Assembly: GCA_963646285.1 (NCBI GenBank)
Contig: CAVIWF010000061.1
Coordinates: 1-12,665, forward strand
DNA from: CAKUFA01 sp963646285
Lineage (GTDB): Bacteria > Bacillota > Clostridia > Christensenellales > Aristaeellaceae
Reading direction: 5' to 3'
DNA length: 12,665 nucleotides
Below are positions 1 to 6,473 of this stretch, piece by piece. The notes beneath the pieces are model-generated. The model ran no database searches. It had not been told where the DNA came from and worked only from the letters and a program-made list of their open reading frames with translations. The translations under genes were made by a program, and so were the position numbers. Positions within the stretch are counted from its first letter, which is position 1. Each line of letters begins with the position of its first letter.

Positions 1-57
1 CCCCGAAGGGGCTCGCCGATTTTCGATTTAGAGTTGAAGGGCTTGCGAGCCCGTGAG
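1..57. other. Structured non-coding segment at left edge
   Basis: No coding frame is convincing here. Three overlapping stems are possible. CCCC/GGGG at 1-11 closes a GAA loop. GGGCTCGC at 9-16 pairs perfectly with GCGAGCCC at 45-52. GGGCT at 39-43 pairs with AGCCC at 48-52 around TGCG. They compete for the same bases. The segment lies downstream of the leftward oxidoreductase gene and may be its 3' region or the edge of a structured element cut by the window. Function unknown. Confidence 0.3.
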
Positions 58-84
58 CGCCACCCAGGGTTTGTTGATGGTCTG
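58..84 (-). repeat. 27-bp intergenic repeat, copy 1
   Basis: On the minus strand this reads CAGACCATCAAC followed by AAACCCTGGGTGGCG. It matches 3183-3209 (plus strand) at 26 of 27 positions, so the two copies are inverted relative to each other. The copy lies 22 bp past the stop codon of the leftward oxidoreductase gene. Unlike copy 2, it lacks the second GTTGATGGTCTG arm that would make a hairpin. Confidence 0.75.
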
Positions 85-106
85 TACAGGCTTGCCTATT
101 CCGCCT

Positions 107-1273
107 TTATTTGGTCACTTTGCTGCCGTAGCTGTCCGACGTGTCGGATACCACGTCCCGGTCTTCCTTGGCACGGGAGGTGGCACGGCGCTCGTTCAGC
201 AGCTTCAGGAACTTTTCTTCATCAATGGGCAGGGACACGGTTTCGCCCGTCCAGCCGGAAAGATGAATGGCATTGGACAGCATCAGGCCGCGGATGCCTT
301 CCCGACCGTCGGCAATCAGGGGCGTGCCGTGGAGGATCTTCCCGGCAAAGGCGTTGAGCACGGCCACGTGCTGCTCGTTCTTCCCGTCGGTTTCCACAGG
401 CACCCGCTCGCAGGGGGGCTTGGCAAAGCCCTTGTCACAGGTGACGCACCATTCCCGCTCGTCCACGCCCAGCTTGTCATAGACCAGCTCGTTGTTGTCG
501 CAGATGAGCCGTCCCTTGGTGCCGGTGATCTCCAGCCGGTTGGTGCCGGGAGCGTCGCCGGTGGTGGTGATGAACACGCCGGTAGCCCCATTTTCAAACT
601 CCAGGTAGGCAGTCACATCGTCTTCCACCTCGATGTCGTGCCACTTGCCTTCGTGGGTGAAGGCATGAACCCGCACCGGCAGGCCGCACAGCCACTGGAG
701 CAGATCCAGCTGATGGGGGCACTGATTCAGCAGCACGCCGCCGCCTTCTCCTGCCCAGGTGGCACGCCATGCGCCGGAGTCGTAGTAGAACTGGGTGCGG
801 TACCAGTCGGTAACGATCCAGTTCATCCGCTTGATGTCGCCGATTTCGCCCCCGTCGATCATTTCCTTCATTTTGCGGTACAGGCAGTTGGACCGCTGGT
901 TGAACATCATGCCGAAGACCAGCTCCGGATGCTTGTCCGCCGCTTCGTTCATCTCCCGCACCTGCAGGGTGTACACGCCGGCAGGCTTTTCGCACATCAC
1001 GTGAAGGCCGTGGTCGAAGGCATCCATAGCCAGGGTGGGATGCTGATAATGGGGCACGGCAATCAGCACAGCGTCGCATGCGCCGCTGGCAATCAGGTCG
1101 CTGCCCTCGGCAAAGACCTGTGCGTCCGGCACATTTTCATGAATCCACTGCCGGCGGGATTCCTTCCGATCCGCCATGGCGGTAATTTTGATTTCCGGGC
1201 ACTTGCCCTCCAGAATATTCTTTGTATGGCCTGAGCCCATGTTGCCCACGCCGATGATGCCAAGTCGAAGCAT
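107..1273 (-). CDS. Gfo/Idh/MocA family NAD(P)-dependent oxidoreductase
   Basis: 388 aa, a normal length for the family. The N-terminal Rossmann fold opens with LGIIGVGNMGSGH; the dinucleotide motif glycines are G8, G10 and G13. The family EKP motif (E95-K96-P97) follows, with K96 the expected catalytic lysine. The C-terminal alpha/beta domain carries GGGVLLNQCPHQLD, with H187 and D190 in the usual substrate-site positions. The family oxidises or reduces hydroxyls of sugars, inositols and related polyols in the cytoplasm. Start: GGAGG at 1281-1285 sits 7 nt before the ATG. The gene lies 21 nt downstream of the isomerase-like gene, so the two are probably co-transcribed and act on the same compound. 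The last ~30 residues are hydrophilic and rich in R, K, D and S, a tail outside the usual fold. The substrate cannot be read from the sequence; inositol, glucoside or amino-sugar derivatives are all possible. Confidence 0.9.
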   Translation of the reverse strand: MLRLGIIGVGNMGSGHTKNILEGKCPEIKITAMADRKESRRQWIHENVPDAQVFAEGSDLIASGACDAVLIAVPHYQHPTLAMDAFDHGLHVMCEKPAGVYTLQVREMNEAADKHPELVFGMMFNQRSNCLYRKMKEMIDGGEIGDIKRMNWIVTDWYRTQFYYDSGAWRATWAGEGGGVLLNQCPHQLDLLQWLCGLPVRVHAFTHEGKWHDIEVEDDVTAYLEFENGATGVFITTTGDAPGTNRLEITGTKGRLICDNNELVYDKLGVDEREWCVTCDKGFAKPPCERVPVETDGKNEQHVAVLNAFAGKILHGTPLIADGREGIRGLMLSNAIHLSGWTGETVSLPIDEEKFLKLLNERRATSRAKEDRDVVSDTSDSYGSKVTK

Positions 1274-1294
1274 GGTTCTTCCTCCACAAGCGTT

Positions 1295-2146
1295 TTACAG
1301 GGTTGCCAGAATGTCCTTCAGTGCCTTGACAGCGGCATGGAAGGCGGTCTTGCTGTCCGGGTAGGTTTCGTGATGGGTCACAGGCTCGCCCTGCAGGTCC
1401 TTCAGTCCGTCAAACACAGTCAGGTGAGGCTCCACCGTCAGGATCACTTCCCCGTCGTGCTCCTCGTTCACCTTCTTCAGGATCTCCGCCACATGGCCGT
1501 CCCCGTGACCGGCTGCCACCACGGCACCGTCTGCCAGGAAAGCGTCCTTGATGTGCATGTAGGTCACATAGCCCTTCAGCTGCTCGTAGCCCTCGGCGGT
1601 GTTCATACCGCACTGCACAAAGTTGGCCGGGTCAAACACGAAGCCCATGCGGGGGTAATACTTCTCCATCAGCTCCACGCACCGGCTAGTCACGTCGCCG
1701 TAAATGTCCTTTTCATTTTCATGCACCAGATAAACGCCGGCCTTGTCCGCAAGATCCAGCATGATGTCCAACCGGCGGAAGACTTCTTCCTTCCAGTCCT
1801 CCGGCTTTGCTCCCTTGGGGGGATAGAAGCTGAACATGCGGATCCGGTCGCAGCCCAGCACCTTGCACAGCTCCAGTCCGTGCTGGAAGGATGCCAGATG
1901 GGCATCAAAGGGCTCGTCCAGCTGGGCCTTGCCGAAGGGAGAACCCAGGGCGGAAAGCTTCACGCCGGCAGCGTCCAGCTTTTTCTTTACCTCGGCTGCT
2001 TCCTCCAGGGTCAGGGCGGAGCAGTTCTTGCCATCCACCCCACGGAGCTCGATGCGATCCATGCCTTCTTCCTTCAGGGCCTGCAGCTGCTCATCCAGCA
2101 CAGGGCTTGCCTCGTCAGCGAAAGCGGATAAACGGAATTTTGCCAT
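1295..2146 (-). CDS. Sugar phosphate isomerase/epimerase-like TIM-barrel protein
   Basis: 283 aa, AP-endonuclease-2/xylose-isomerase-like TIM barrel, the size of IolE/IolI-type and sugar-epimerase proteins. Likely metal ligands are E143 (YLVHENEKD), D172 (GFVFDPANF), H198 (YMHIKDAF) and E239 (LTVEPHL), the spacing expected of this superfamily. The start is the ATG at 2144-2146, preceded by AGGAGG (2155-2160) with an 8-nt spacer. An upstream in-frame extension to 2344 runs through AT-rich promoter DNA and is not translated in my view. It is first in a leftward pair with the Gfo/Idh/MocA oxidoreductase. That pairing is common in catabolic clusters for inositol-like polyols and keto-sugars, where the epimerase/isomerase handles the oxidised intermediate. 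Substrate unknown. Confidence 0.88.
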   Translation of the reverse strand: MAKFRLSAFADEASPVLDEQLQALKEEGMDRIELRGVDGKNCSALTLEEAAEVKKKLDAAGVKLSALGSPFGKAQLDEPFDAHLASFQHGLELCKVLGCDRIRMFSFYPPKGAKPEDWKEEVFRRLDIMLDLADKAGVYLVHENEKDIYGDVTSRCVELMEKYYPRMGFVFDPANFVQCGMNTAEGYEQLKGYVTYMHIKDAFLADGAVVAAGHGDGHVAEILKKVNEEHDGEVILTVEPHLTVFDGLKDLQGEPVTHHETYPDSKTAFHAAVKALKDILATL

Positions 2147-2324
2147 AAGGAATGCCTCCTTTATCAATGCAGGATATTCTGTCTTCTGTATTCGACTCAA
2201 ATGGTTTGATTCCTGCCTTTTTTGCACAAAAAACATCAGCAATGACAAGCATCCTGATGCAGGCAAAAAAACAATTTTTGTGGTATGATGCAGGGTGCAA
2301 ATCTTATGAAACGAGGAATCCACC
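2147..2324. promoter_or_regulatory. Divergent promoter region with repeated TGATGCAGG boxes
   Basis: AT-rich gap between the leftward isomerase gene and the rightward acetyltransferase gene. The rightward promoter has an extended -10, TGGTATGAT (TATGAT at 2284-2289), with no good -35. TGATGCAGG occurs as a direct repeat at 2255-2263 and 2286-2294, 31 bp (three helical turns) apart; the second overlaps the -10. A shorter AATGCAGG lies at 2166-2173. A GCATC-CT-GATGC inverted repeat spans 2249-2260. These look like operator half-sites, but this is inference. I found no clear leftward promoter. Confidence 0.45.
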
Positions 2325-2918
2325 ATGGACGTGCTTGCCATCATGCAATCTCATGAACCTTATGTCAGCGGTTATGTGAACTTTCCCCGGGAATTATCCC
2401 GCCGGGCGAAGAATCTGTGCTGGGCGTACAACCAGACCTCCCCGGAGGAGGAGGAAAAGCGCCGGGACATCCTCCGTCAGCTTCTGGGCACCTGCCATCC
2501 CATGACCGGCATTGAGCCGGACTTCCACTGCGATTACGGCTTCAACATTCACACCCACGGCCTGACGGTGATCAATTACAACTGCTCCATTCTGGACACT
2601 TCCCCGGTGCATATCGGTGCAGGGGCCTTCATCGCCCCCAATGTGTGCCTGGCATGCTCCGGCCACGCCCTTCTGGGTGATCAGCGTGCCCGGGGCATCG
2701 GCACCTCTGCTCCTATTACCCTGGAGGATAACGTGTGGATCGGCGCAGGGGCGGTGATCCTTGGGGGCGTGACCATTGGCGCCGGGTCGGTTATCGGTGC
2801 AGGCAGCGTGGTGAACCGGGATATTCCCGCCGGGGTGATTGCCGCCGGAGTGCCCTGCCGGGTGCTGCGGAAGATGACCGAGGCAGACCGGATTGATGAG
2901 GGCAGGCTGGCATTCTAA
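2325..2918 (+). CDS. Sugar O-acetyltransferase, LacA/Maa hexapeptide-repeat family
   Basis: 197 aa, close to the ~180-205 aa of galactoside and maltose acetyltransferases. An N-terminal helical segment (about 1-60) matches the maltose-acetyltransferase domain. A left-handed beta-helix of hexapeptide repeats follows, seen as IGAGAFIAPNV and, near the C-terminus, VWIGAGAVILGGVTIGAGSV. H114 in CLACSGHAL is the expected catalytic histidine; the usual family wording there is closer to TATHP, so the acceptor pocket may differ. The protein should transfer acetyl from acetyl-CoA to a sugar hydroxyl in the cytoplasm, acting as a trimer. Start: AGGA at 2314-2317, 7 nt before the ATG. It diverges from the isomerase/oxidoreductase pair and may detoxify or cap the same sugars, though this link is only positional. 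Confidence 0.9.
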   Translation: MDVLAIMQSHEPYVSGYVNFPRELSRRAKNLCWAYNQTSPEEEEKRRDILRQLLGTCHPMTGIEPDFHCDYGFNIHTHGLTVINYNCSILDTSPVHIGAGAFIAPNVCLACSGHALLGDQRARGIGTSAPITLEDNVWIGAGAVILGGVTIGAGSVIGAGSVVNRDIPAGVIAAGVPCRVLRKMTEADRIDEGRLAF

Positions 2919-2925
2919 GAAAGAA

Positions 2926-3148
2926 TCATCCATTCATTTCAATATCCCCGTCCTGAAGGGCATCCTGCCATTGCTCAAGGGCTGCCGGGTGAAGCTTTCG
3001 ATTTCTTTCTGGTCGGAGGGATGATTTTCCCCACCCGGAGCACATGATCTGCGCCGAACATGGCTTGCAGCTGCGCTTCTACGGTGGATTAACGCTTTTC
3101 AGCAGCATCCGGTTCAAAAGCGGGGTGTTTTCGCCATGAAAACCAAAG
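2926..3148 (-). pseudogene. Decayed gene remnant, family unknown
   Basis: The minus strand here gives protein-like stretches in successive frames. From about 3148 it reads WRKHPAFEPDAAEKR, a stop, then STVEAQLQAMFGADHVLRVG followed by KIIPP. A shift then gives SDQKEIESFTRQ, and another shift gives ALEQWQDALQDGDIEMNG ending at a TGA (2926-2928). The amino-acid composition looks natural in each piece, and no start codon or ribosome site remains. This suggests an old gene tail broken by one stop and about two frameshifts. It could also be chance in GC-rich DNA. I do not recognise the family. Confidence 0.35.
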
Positions 3149-3150
3149 CA

Positions 3151-3181
3151 GGGCGCTGGGGCAAGATTCGCCCCAGCGCCC
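3151..3181 (-). terminator. Strong GC hairpin, probable terminator of the Crp/Fnr gene
   Basis: A perfect 12-bp stem, GGGCGCTGGGGC (3151-3162) with GCCCCAGCGCCC (3170-3181), closes a 7-nt loop. On the minus strand it is followed by TGCTTTGGTTTTC, a moderately T-rich tract, so it best fits termination of leftward transcription from the regulator gene ending at 3223. The plus-strand side is not T-rich, so it is a weaker stop for the acetyltransferase transcript. Confidence 0.65.
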
Positions 3182-3182
3182 A

Positions 3183-3220
3183 CAGACCATCAACAAACCT
3201 TGGGTGGCGTTGATGGTCTG
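3183..3220. repeat. 27-bp repeat, copy 2, inside a 12-bp inverted repeat
   Basis: CAGACCATCAAC (3183-3194) and GTTGATGGTCTG (3209-3220) form a perfect 12-bp stem with a 14-nt loop, AAACCTTGGGTGGC. Bases 3183-3209 match copy 1 (58-84, opposite strand) at 26 of 27 positions. The element starts 2 bp past the stop codon of the leftward regulator gene and abuts the GC hairpin at 3151-3181, so it may aid termination or 3'-end stability. Confidence 0.8.
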
Positions 3221-3222
3221 AT

Positions 3223-3906
3223 TCATTCCTTCTCGCTGCCCATCTCCGCTTCATATTGCCGGATGTTCACCTGAGTCTTCCGGTTCAGCAGGCGGATAAA
3301 GCCTTCAGCGCACAGTTCGTTAATCAGCTTGCTGACCGTGACCCGGGCACTGCCCACAATGGTGCTGATTTCATACTGGGTGTAGTTGATCTTCAGGTCA
3401 TACCAGCCCCCATCCACCACATGCCCTGTGTCCGCTGTGGCGCAGTAAAGCTGCTTCAGCCGATCCTTGCAGGAGGTGAAGACAAGGCTGGCAATCTCCT
3501 GCTGCAAAATGCGCATCTTCTTGGAATAACTCAATAGAATTTCTTCGCAGAAAAGGGGACTTTCCTTCAGCAGCTGCTGATACTTTTCCGGTGGGATGCA
3601 GTAGAGCAGGGAAGCTACCTCCGCCTTGGAGAACAGACCGGTAACATCGTGCAGGGCGCAGGGGGTTTCGCCATAGAACCAGCCGGCGGACAGGGTGTAG
3701 AGAATCTTCTCCGTGCCGTCCGGGGCAATCATGTAATGCCGGGTGCGGCCGCTGGCAATGTAGTACACCCCTTCCGGCACGTCCCCGGGCTGCAGAAAAA
3801 CCGTCTTCGCCGGAATCTCTAATGCAACGGCATTTCGGGCGATCAAGTCACGCAGTTCATTAGGGTTTGACAAGGGCAGCGTTACATTAGAATCCTTCCG
3901 CTTCAT
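3223..3906 (-). CDS. Crp/Fnr-family transcriptional regulator
   Basis: 227 aa. The N-terminal cyclic-nucleotide-binding-like beta roll spans about 20-110 (VFLQPGDVPEGVYYIASGRT; GWFYGE). A long helix follows, then a C-terminal winged helix-turn-helix at about 175-205 (YTQYEISTIVGSARVTVSKL). The start is ATG 3904-3906, with AGGAGG at 3916-3921 and a 9-nt spacer; an in-frame ATG 30 nt upstream has no ribosome site. The phosphate-binding arginine of true cAMP receptors is not seen after the GE motif, and there is no N-terminal cysteine cluster as in FNR. The effector is therefore probably neither cAMP nor an Fe-S cluster; a metabolite, redox or CooA/ArcR-like signal is possible. It is transcribed divergently from the desulfidase-aldolase-TRAP cluster and is its most likely regulator, by position. 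Confidence 0.92.
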   Translation of the reverse strand: MKRKDSNVTLPLSNPNELRDLIARNAVALEIPAKTVFLQPGDVPEGVYYIASGRTRHYMIAPDGTEKILYTLSAGWFYGETPCALHDVTGLFSKAEVASLLYCIPPEKYQQLLKESPLFCEEILLSYSKKMRILQQEIASLVFTSCKDRLKQLYCATADTGHVVDGGWYDLKINYTQYEISTIVGSARVTVSKLINELCAEGFIRLLNRKTQVNIRQYEAEMGSEKE

Positions 3907-3948
3907 CCGGTACTCCCTCCTGTATTCGTTATACATATGTCACGAATC

Positions 3949-3976
3949 ATTGTATCACAAAAGTGGGAAATGCAAA
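3949..3976 (-). promoter_or_regulatory. Promoter of the Crp/Fnr-family gene
   Basis: On the minus strand: TTTGCA (-35, 3971-3976), a 16-bp spacer, and TACAAT (-10, 3949-3954) with an extended TGA just upstream. The predicted start near 3942 leaves a leader of about 36 nt. Confidence 0.6.
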
Positions 3977-4004
3977 ATAGATAAGAGACAAAAATGTAAC
4001 CTGA

Positions 4005-4032
4005 TATACAAAGTTTATACAAAACAATTGTT
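4005..4032. promoter_or_regulatory. Candidate operator: TATACAAA direct repeats and AACAATTGTT palindrome
   Basis: TATACAAA occurs at 4005-4012 and 4016-4023, one helical turn (11 bp) apart. The second copy overlaps a perfect 10-bp palindrome AACAATTGTT (4023-4032), which ends 9 bp before the rightward -35. The position suits a regulator that activates the rightward promoter, the usual mode for Crp/Fnr proteins. Binding is inferred, not shown. Confidence 0.4.
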
Positions 4033-4041
4033 GCTACCATG

Positions 4042-4070
4042 TTGCATAGGGGGATTTTCTTTCGTACAAT
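4042..4070 (+). promoter_or_regulatory. Promoter of the desulfidase-aldolase-TRAP cluster
   Basis: TTGCAT (4042-4047), a 17-bp spacer and TACAAT (4065-4070) make a good housekeeping promoter. Transcription should start near 4077, giving a leader of about 64 nt before the ATG at 4141. A weak ACAAG/CTTGT stem lies at the 5' end of the leader. Because the promoter lies inside the upstream extension of the reading frame, translation from 4039 is excluded. Confidence 0.7.
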
Positions 4071-4140
4071 AGGCGCAGACAAGGGCGTCTTGTACCCAAA
4101 ACGGAATACAAACCAGGCATATGCTACCAGGAGGTTGTAT

Positions 4141-5409
4141 ATGGATCAGCATATTTATAACGAGTATCTTGCTATCCTTCGTGAGGAGATTGTTCCCGCA
4201 TTGGGATGTACCGAACCCATTGCCATCGCCTACGCTTCTGCCAAGGCAAGGAGCATACTGGGGAAGGTACCTGAGCACATCAACGTGAAGTGCTCCGGCA
4301 ACATTATCAAAAACGTGAAGGCAGTCATCGTGCCCACCACCGGGGACATGAAGGGCATTGAAACCAGCGCAGTCCTTGGCGCCGTAGGCGGCAATCCGGA
4401 CAAGAAGCTGGAAGTGCTGGTGGATGTGACCGATGAGGATCTTCAGCTGACACGGAAGCTGCTCAAGCAGAAGATCTGCACCGTGGAGCTGCTGGAAGGG
4501 GTATCCAGCCTGCAGATCATTGTGGAAATGACCTCCGGCGAGGATTCCGCTCTGGTGGAGGTAGCCTTCTCCCACACCAACATCGTGCGCATGGAACACA
4601 ATGGGGAAGTGCTCTTCCGCAAGGGATTGACAGCCAGGAACGCCACGGAGACGGATCGTTCCCTGCTGAACCTGCGGGATATTTACGACTTCGCCCTGAA
4701 TGTAAAGCTGGAAGACGTGGCGGAGCTGATGGAGCAGCAGGTTGACTGCAATATGAAGATTGCCCGGGAAGGCCTGTCCAACAAGTACGGTGCCAACGTG
4801 GGGGCTACCATGCTGGCTCACTACGGGGATGACGTCCGCAACCGTGCCTGTGCATTGCCTGCCGCCGGCAGCGATGCCCGCATGAACGGCTGCGTACTGC
4901 CGGTGATGATCAACTCCGGCAGCGGCAATCAGGGCATGACCGTCAGCCTGCCGGTGGCGGTGTACGCTCAGGAGCTGGAAGTAACCCGGGACAAGAAGAT
5001 CCGTGCTCTGGTGCTCAGCAACCTGATTGCCATTTATCAGAAAAACGAACTGGGCAAGCTGAGTGCCTACTGCGGCGCCGTATCTGCCGCCGTGGGGGCA
5101 GGGGCAGCCATTGCCTACCTGAACAATGCGGACTACGAGGTCATTGAGGAAACCATCATCAACACCCTGGGCAATGTGTCCGGCATTGTGTGTGATGGGG
5201 CAAAGGCCTCCTGTGCGGCAAAGATTGCTTCCTCCGTCAATGCGGCGATTCTTGCCTACCACATGGCCAGCGAACGCCGGGGCTTCCACGAGGGGGAGGG
5301 TCTGGTGAAGGCGGATGCGGAAAAGACCCTCAAGAGCTACGGCCGCATGGGACGTGAGGGCATGCGTGCCACGGATATTGAAATCCTCCGCATTATGCTG
5401 GAGGACTGA
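4141..5409 (+). CDS. L-cysteine desulfidase (CyuA/UPF0597) family enzyme
   Basis: 422 aa, typical of the UPF0597/YhaM/CyuA family, which is related to the alpha chain of iron-sulfur L-serine dehydratases. Characterised members split L-cysteine to pyruvate, ammonia and sulfide with a [4Fe-4S] cluster. Family hallmarks are ALGCTEPIAIAYA (C23), AYCGAVSAAVGAG (C311) and GIVCDGAKASCAAKI (C351, C358). C23, C311 and C351 are the expected cluster ligands. AGGAGG at 4129-4134, 6 nt before the ATG, fixes the start. There is no signal peptide, so it acts in the cytoplasm. It is first of six co-directional genes and 77 nt before the aldolase, directly behind the regulated promoter. Serine or another beta-substituted alanine could be the real substrate; family assignment is firm, substrate is not. 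Confidence 0.9.
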   Translation: MDQHIYNEYLAILREEIVPALGCTEPIAIAYASAKARSILGKVPEHINVKCSGNIIKNVKAVIVPTTGDMKGIETSAVLGAVGGNPDKKLEVLVDVTDEDLQLTRKLLKQKICTVELLEGVSSLQIIVEMTSGEDSALVEVAFSHTNIVRMEHNGEVLFRKGLTARNATETDRSLLNLRDIYDFALNVKLEDVAELMEQQVDCNMKIAREGLSNKYGANVGATMLAHYGDDVRNRACALPAAGSDARMNGCVLPVMINSGSGNQGMTVSLPVAVYAQELEVTRDKKIRALVLSNLIAIYQKNELGKLSAYCGAVSAAVGAGAAIAYLNNADYEVIEETIINTLGNVSGIVCDGAKASCAAKIASSVNAAILAYHMASERRGFHEGEGLVKADAEKTLKSYGRMGREGMRATDIEILRIMLED

Positions 5410-5416
5410 CCACGGC

Positions 5417-5438
5417 TGAAAAGGCACTGCCTTTTTCA
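5417..5438 (+). terminator. Weak hairpin between desulfidase and aldolase genes
   Basis: TGAAAAGGC (5417-5425) and GCCTTTTTCA (5429-5438) pair around an ACT loop with one bulged T. The stem is AT-rich and its T run lies inside the stem, so it is more likely a partial terminator or RNA-processing site than a full stop. It would favour expression of the first gene. Confidence 0.35.
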
Positions 5439-5486
5439 ACATACAAGATGTAAAATGAAGCATTACGGAAAGCGAGGATACAAGCC

Positions 5487-6440
5487 ATGATGAATCTCCA
5501 AGGTTCCTGGGTTGCCATGCCGACTCCTTTTACTGCCGACAATCAGATTGATATTGAGGGCTTTAAGCTGCTCATTGCCCGGCAGATCAAGTACGGTTCC
5601 AGCCAGCTGTTCATTCTGGGCTCTGCCGGTGAAGTGACCCTGCTGACCATTGAGGAAAAGAAGCTGATCGTCAAGTCGGTCATCGCCTACATGAAGGATC
5701 GTGCTGCCCGTGGACTGAAGGTGGTGCCTGTGTTCTTCAGCGCCGCTTCCCTGACCACGGAAGCCAGCGTGGCGTTTGCCCAGTTCTGCGAGGCAGAAGG
5801 TGCTGACGGCGTTGTGTTCACCGTGCCCCCCTATGTGCTCATTACACAGCATGCTGCCAAGACCCATCTGGATACCTGCATGAGCAGCGTGACCATTCCC
5901 TGCGGCATTTACAACAATCCCAGCCGCCTGGGCGTGCAGGTGCTGCCGGAGACCATTCAGTACCTGGCGGAAAAGCATCCCAACTTTGTGGTGGATAAGG
6001 AAGCCCTGCCCAGCGTGGAGCAGCTGGTTCAGGTGCAGCGGCTGTGCGAAGGCCGGGTCAAGATCATGTGCTGCGACTATCCCCACTACTCCATTGTCAT
6101 CCCCACCCTGGCCATTGGGGGCACCGGCACGGCCAACATCGGCGGCAATATCATCCCTGAAGAGGCTGCCAAGTATTCCCGCCCCTGGACGGATATGACC
6201 ATCATTGAAGAGTGCCGGAAGGAATACTTCAAGTGGTTCCCCCTGCTGCAGGAGCTGTACACCTTCTCCAACCCTGTGGTCATCAAGGCTGCCCTGAACC
6301 TGCTGGGTCTGCCCGGCGGACACCTGCGCAAGCCCTATGAGGACTATGCCGGTGCCAAGCTGGAGCACCTGCAGGAGACCATGACCCAGATGGGCGTGAT
6401 TGAGAAGTATCACATCAGCAACGATACCATTGAAATTTAA
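5487..6440 (+). CDS. DHDPS/N-acetylneuraminate lyase family aldolase
   Basis: 317 aa, about 25 residues longer than housekeeping DapA. Class I TIM-barrel aldolase of the DapA/NanA superfamily, forming a Schiff base with pyruvate or a related 2-keto acid. Visible motifs are MPTPF, GSAGE (45-49) at the carboxylate-binding loop, YNNPSR with Y142 and R147, and VVDKEA with the Schiff-base lysine K171. The second residue of the usual G-[ST]-T-G-E loop is kept as S, but the next T is A47, and in DapA that threonine belongs to the proton relay. This and the catabolic setting argue against lysine synthesis and for retro-aldol or dehydratase action on an imported compound. GAGG at 5474-5477 with a 9-nt spacer supports the first of two tandem ATGs. 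Cytoplasmic; substrate unknown. Confidence 0.88.
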   Translation: MMNLQGSWVAMPTPFTADNQIDIEGFKLLIARQIKYGSSQLFILGSAGEVTLLTIEEKKLIVKSVIAYMKDRAARGLKVVPVFFSAASLTTEASVAFAQFCEAEGADGVVFTVPPYVLITQHAAKTHLDTCMSSVTIPCGIYNNPSRLGVQVLPETIQYLAEKHPNFVVDKEALPSVEQLVQVQRLCEGRVKIMCCDYPHYSIVIPTLAIGGTGTANIGGNIIPEEAAKYSRPWTDMTIIEECRKEYFKWFPLLQELYTFSNPVVIKAALNLLGLPGGHLRKPYEDYAGAKLEHLQETMTQMGVIEKYHISNDTIEI

Positions 6441-6458
6441 CCCGACCTGCCTTTCCTG

Positions 6459-6465
6459 AAGGGAG
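6459..6465 (+). promoter_or_regulatory. Ribosome binding site that sets a GTG start
   Basis: AAGGGAG (6459-6465) lies 8 nt before GTG at 6474-6476, an ideal spacing. The earlier in-frame GTG at 6465-6467 overlaps this site and cannot use it. Starting at 6474 places the Rossmann fold at residue 4, as usual for the family. Confidence 0.7.
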
Positions 6466-6473
6466 TGAAAGTC

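Noticed and set aside
53..1234. A 393-codon plus-strand frame opposite the Gfo/Idh/MocA gene
   Set aside because: Antisense to a gene with clear Rossmann and EKP motifs, and its beginning lies in the repeat copy at 58-84.
3183..3220. A CRISPR or attachment-site reading of the hairpin repeat
   Set aside because: Only one copy here and one inverted copy 3 kb away, with no regular spacing, cas genes or integrase.
3938..3960. A CRP-type site in the TGTCA...TCACA sequence upstream of the regulator
   Set aside because: The half-sites are 12 bp apart, not 6, and the left half has a mismatch; the bases are better explained by the extended -10.
4039..4140. N-terminal extension of the desulfidase to an ATG at 4039
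   Set aside because: It overlaps the -35 and -10 of the cluster promoter, and the AGGAGG at 4129-4134 fixes the start at 4141.
6465..6473. GTG at 6465 as the start of the FAD oxidoreductase
   Set aside because: It overlaps the AAGGGAG ribosome site, which is ideally spaced for the GTG at 6474.
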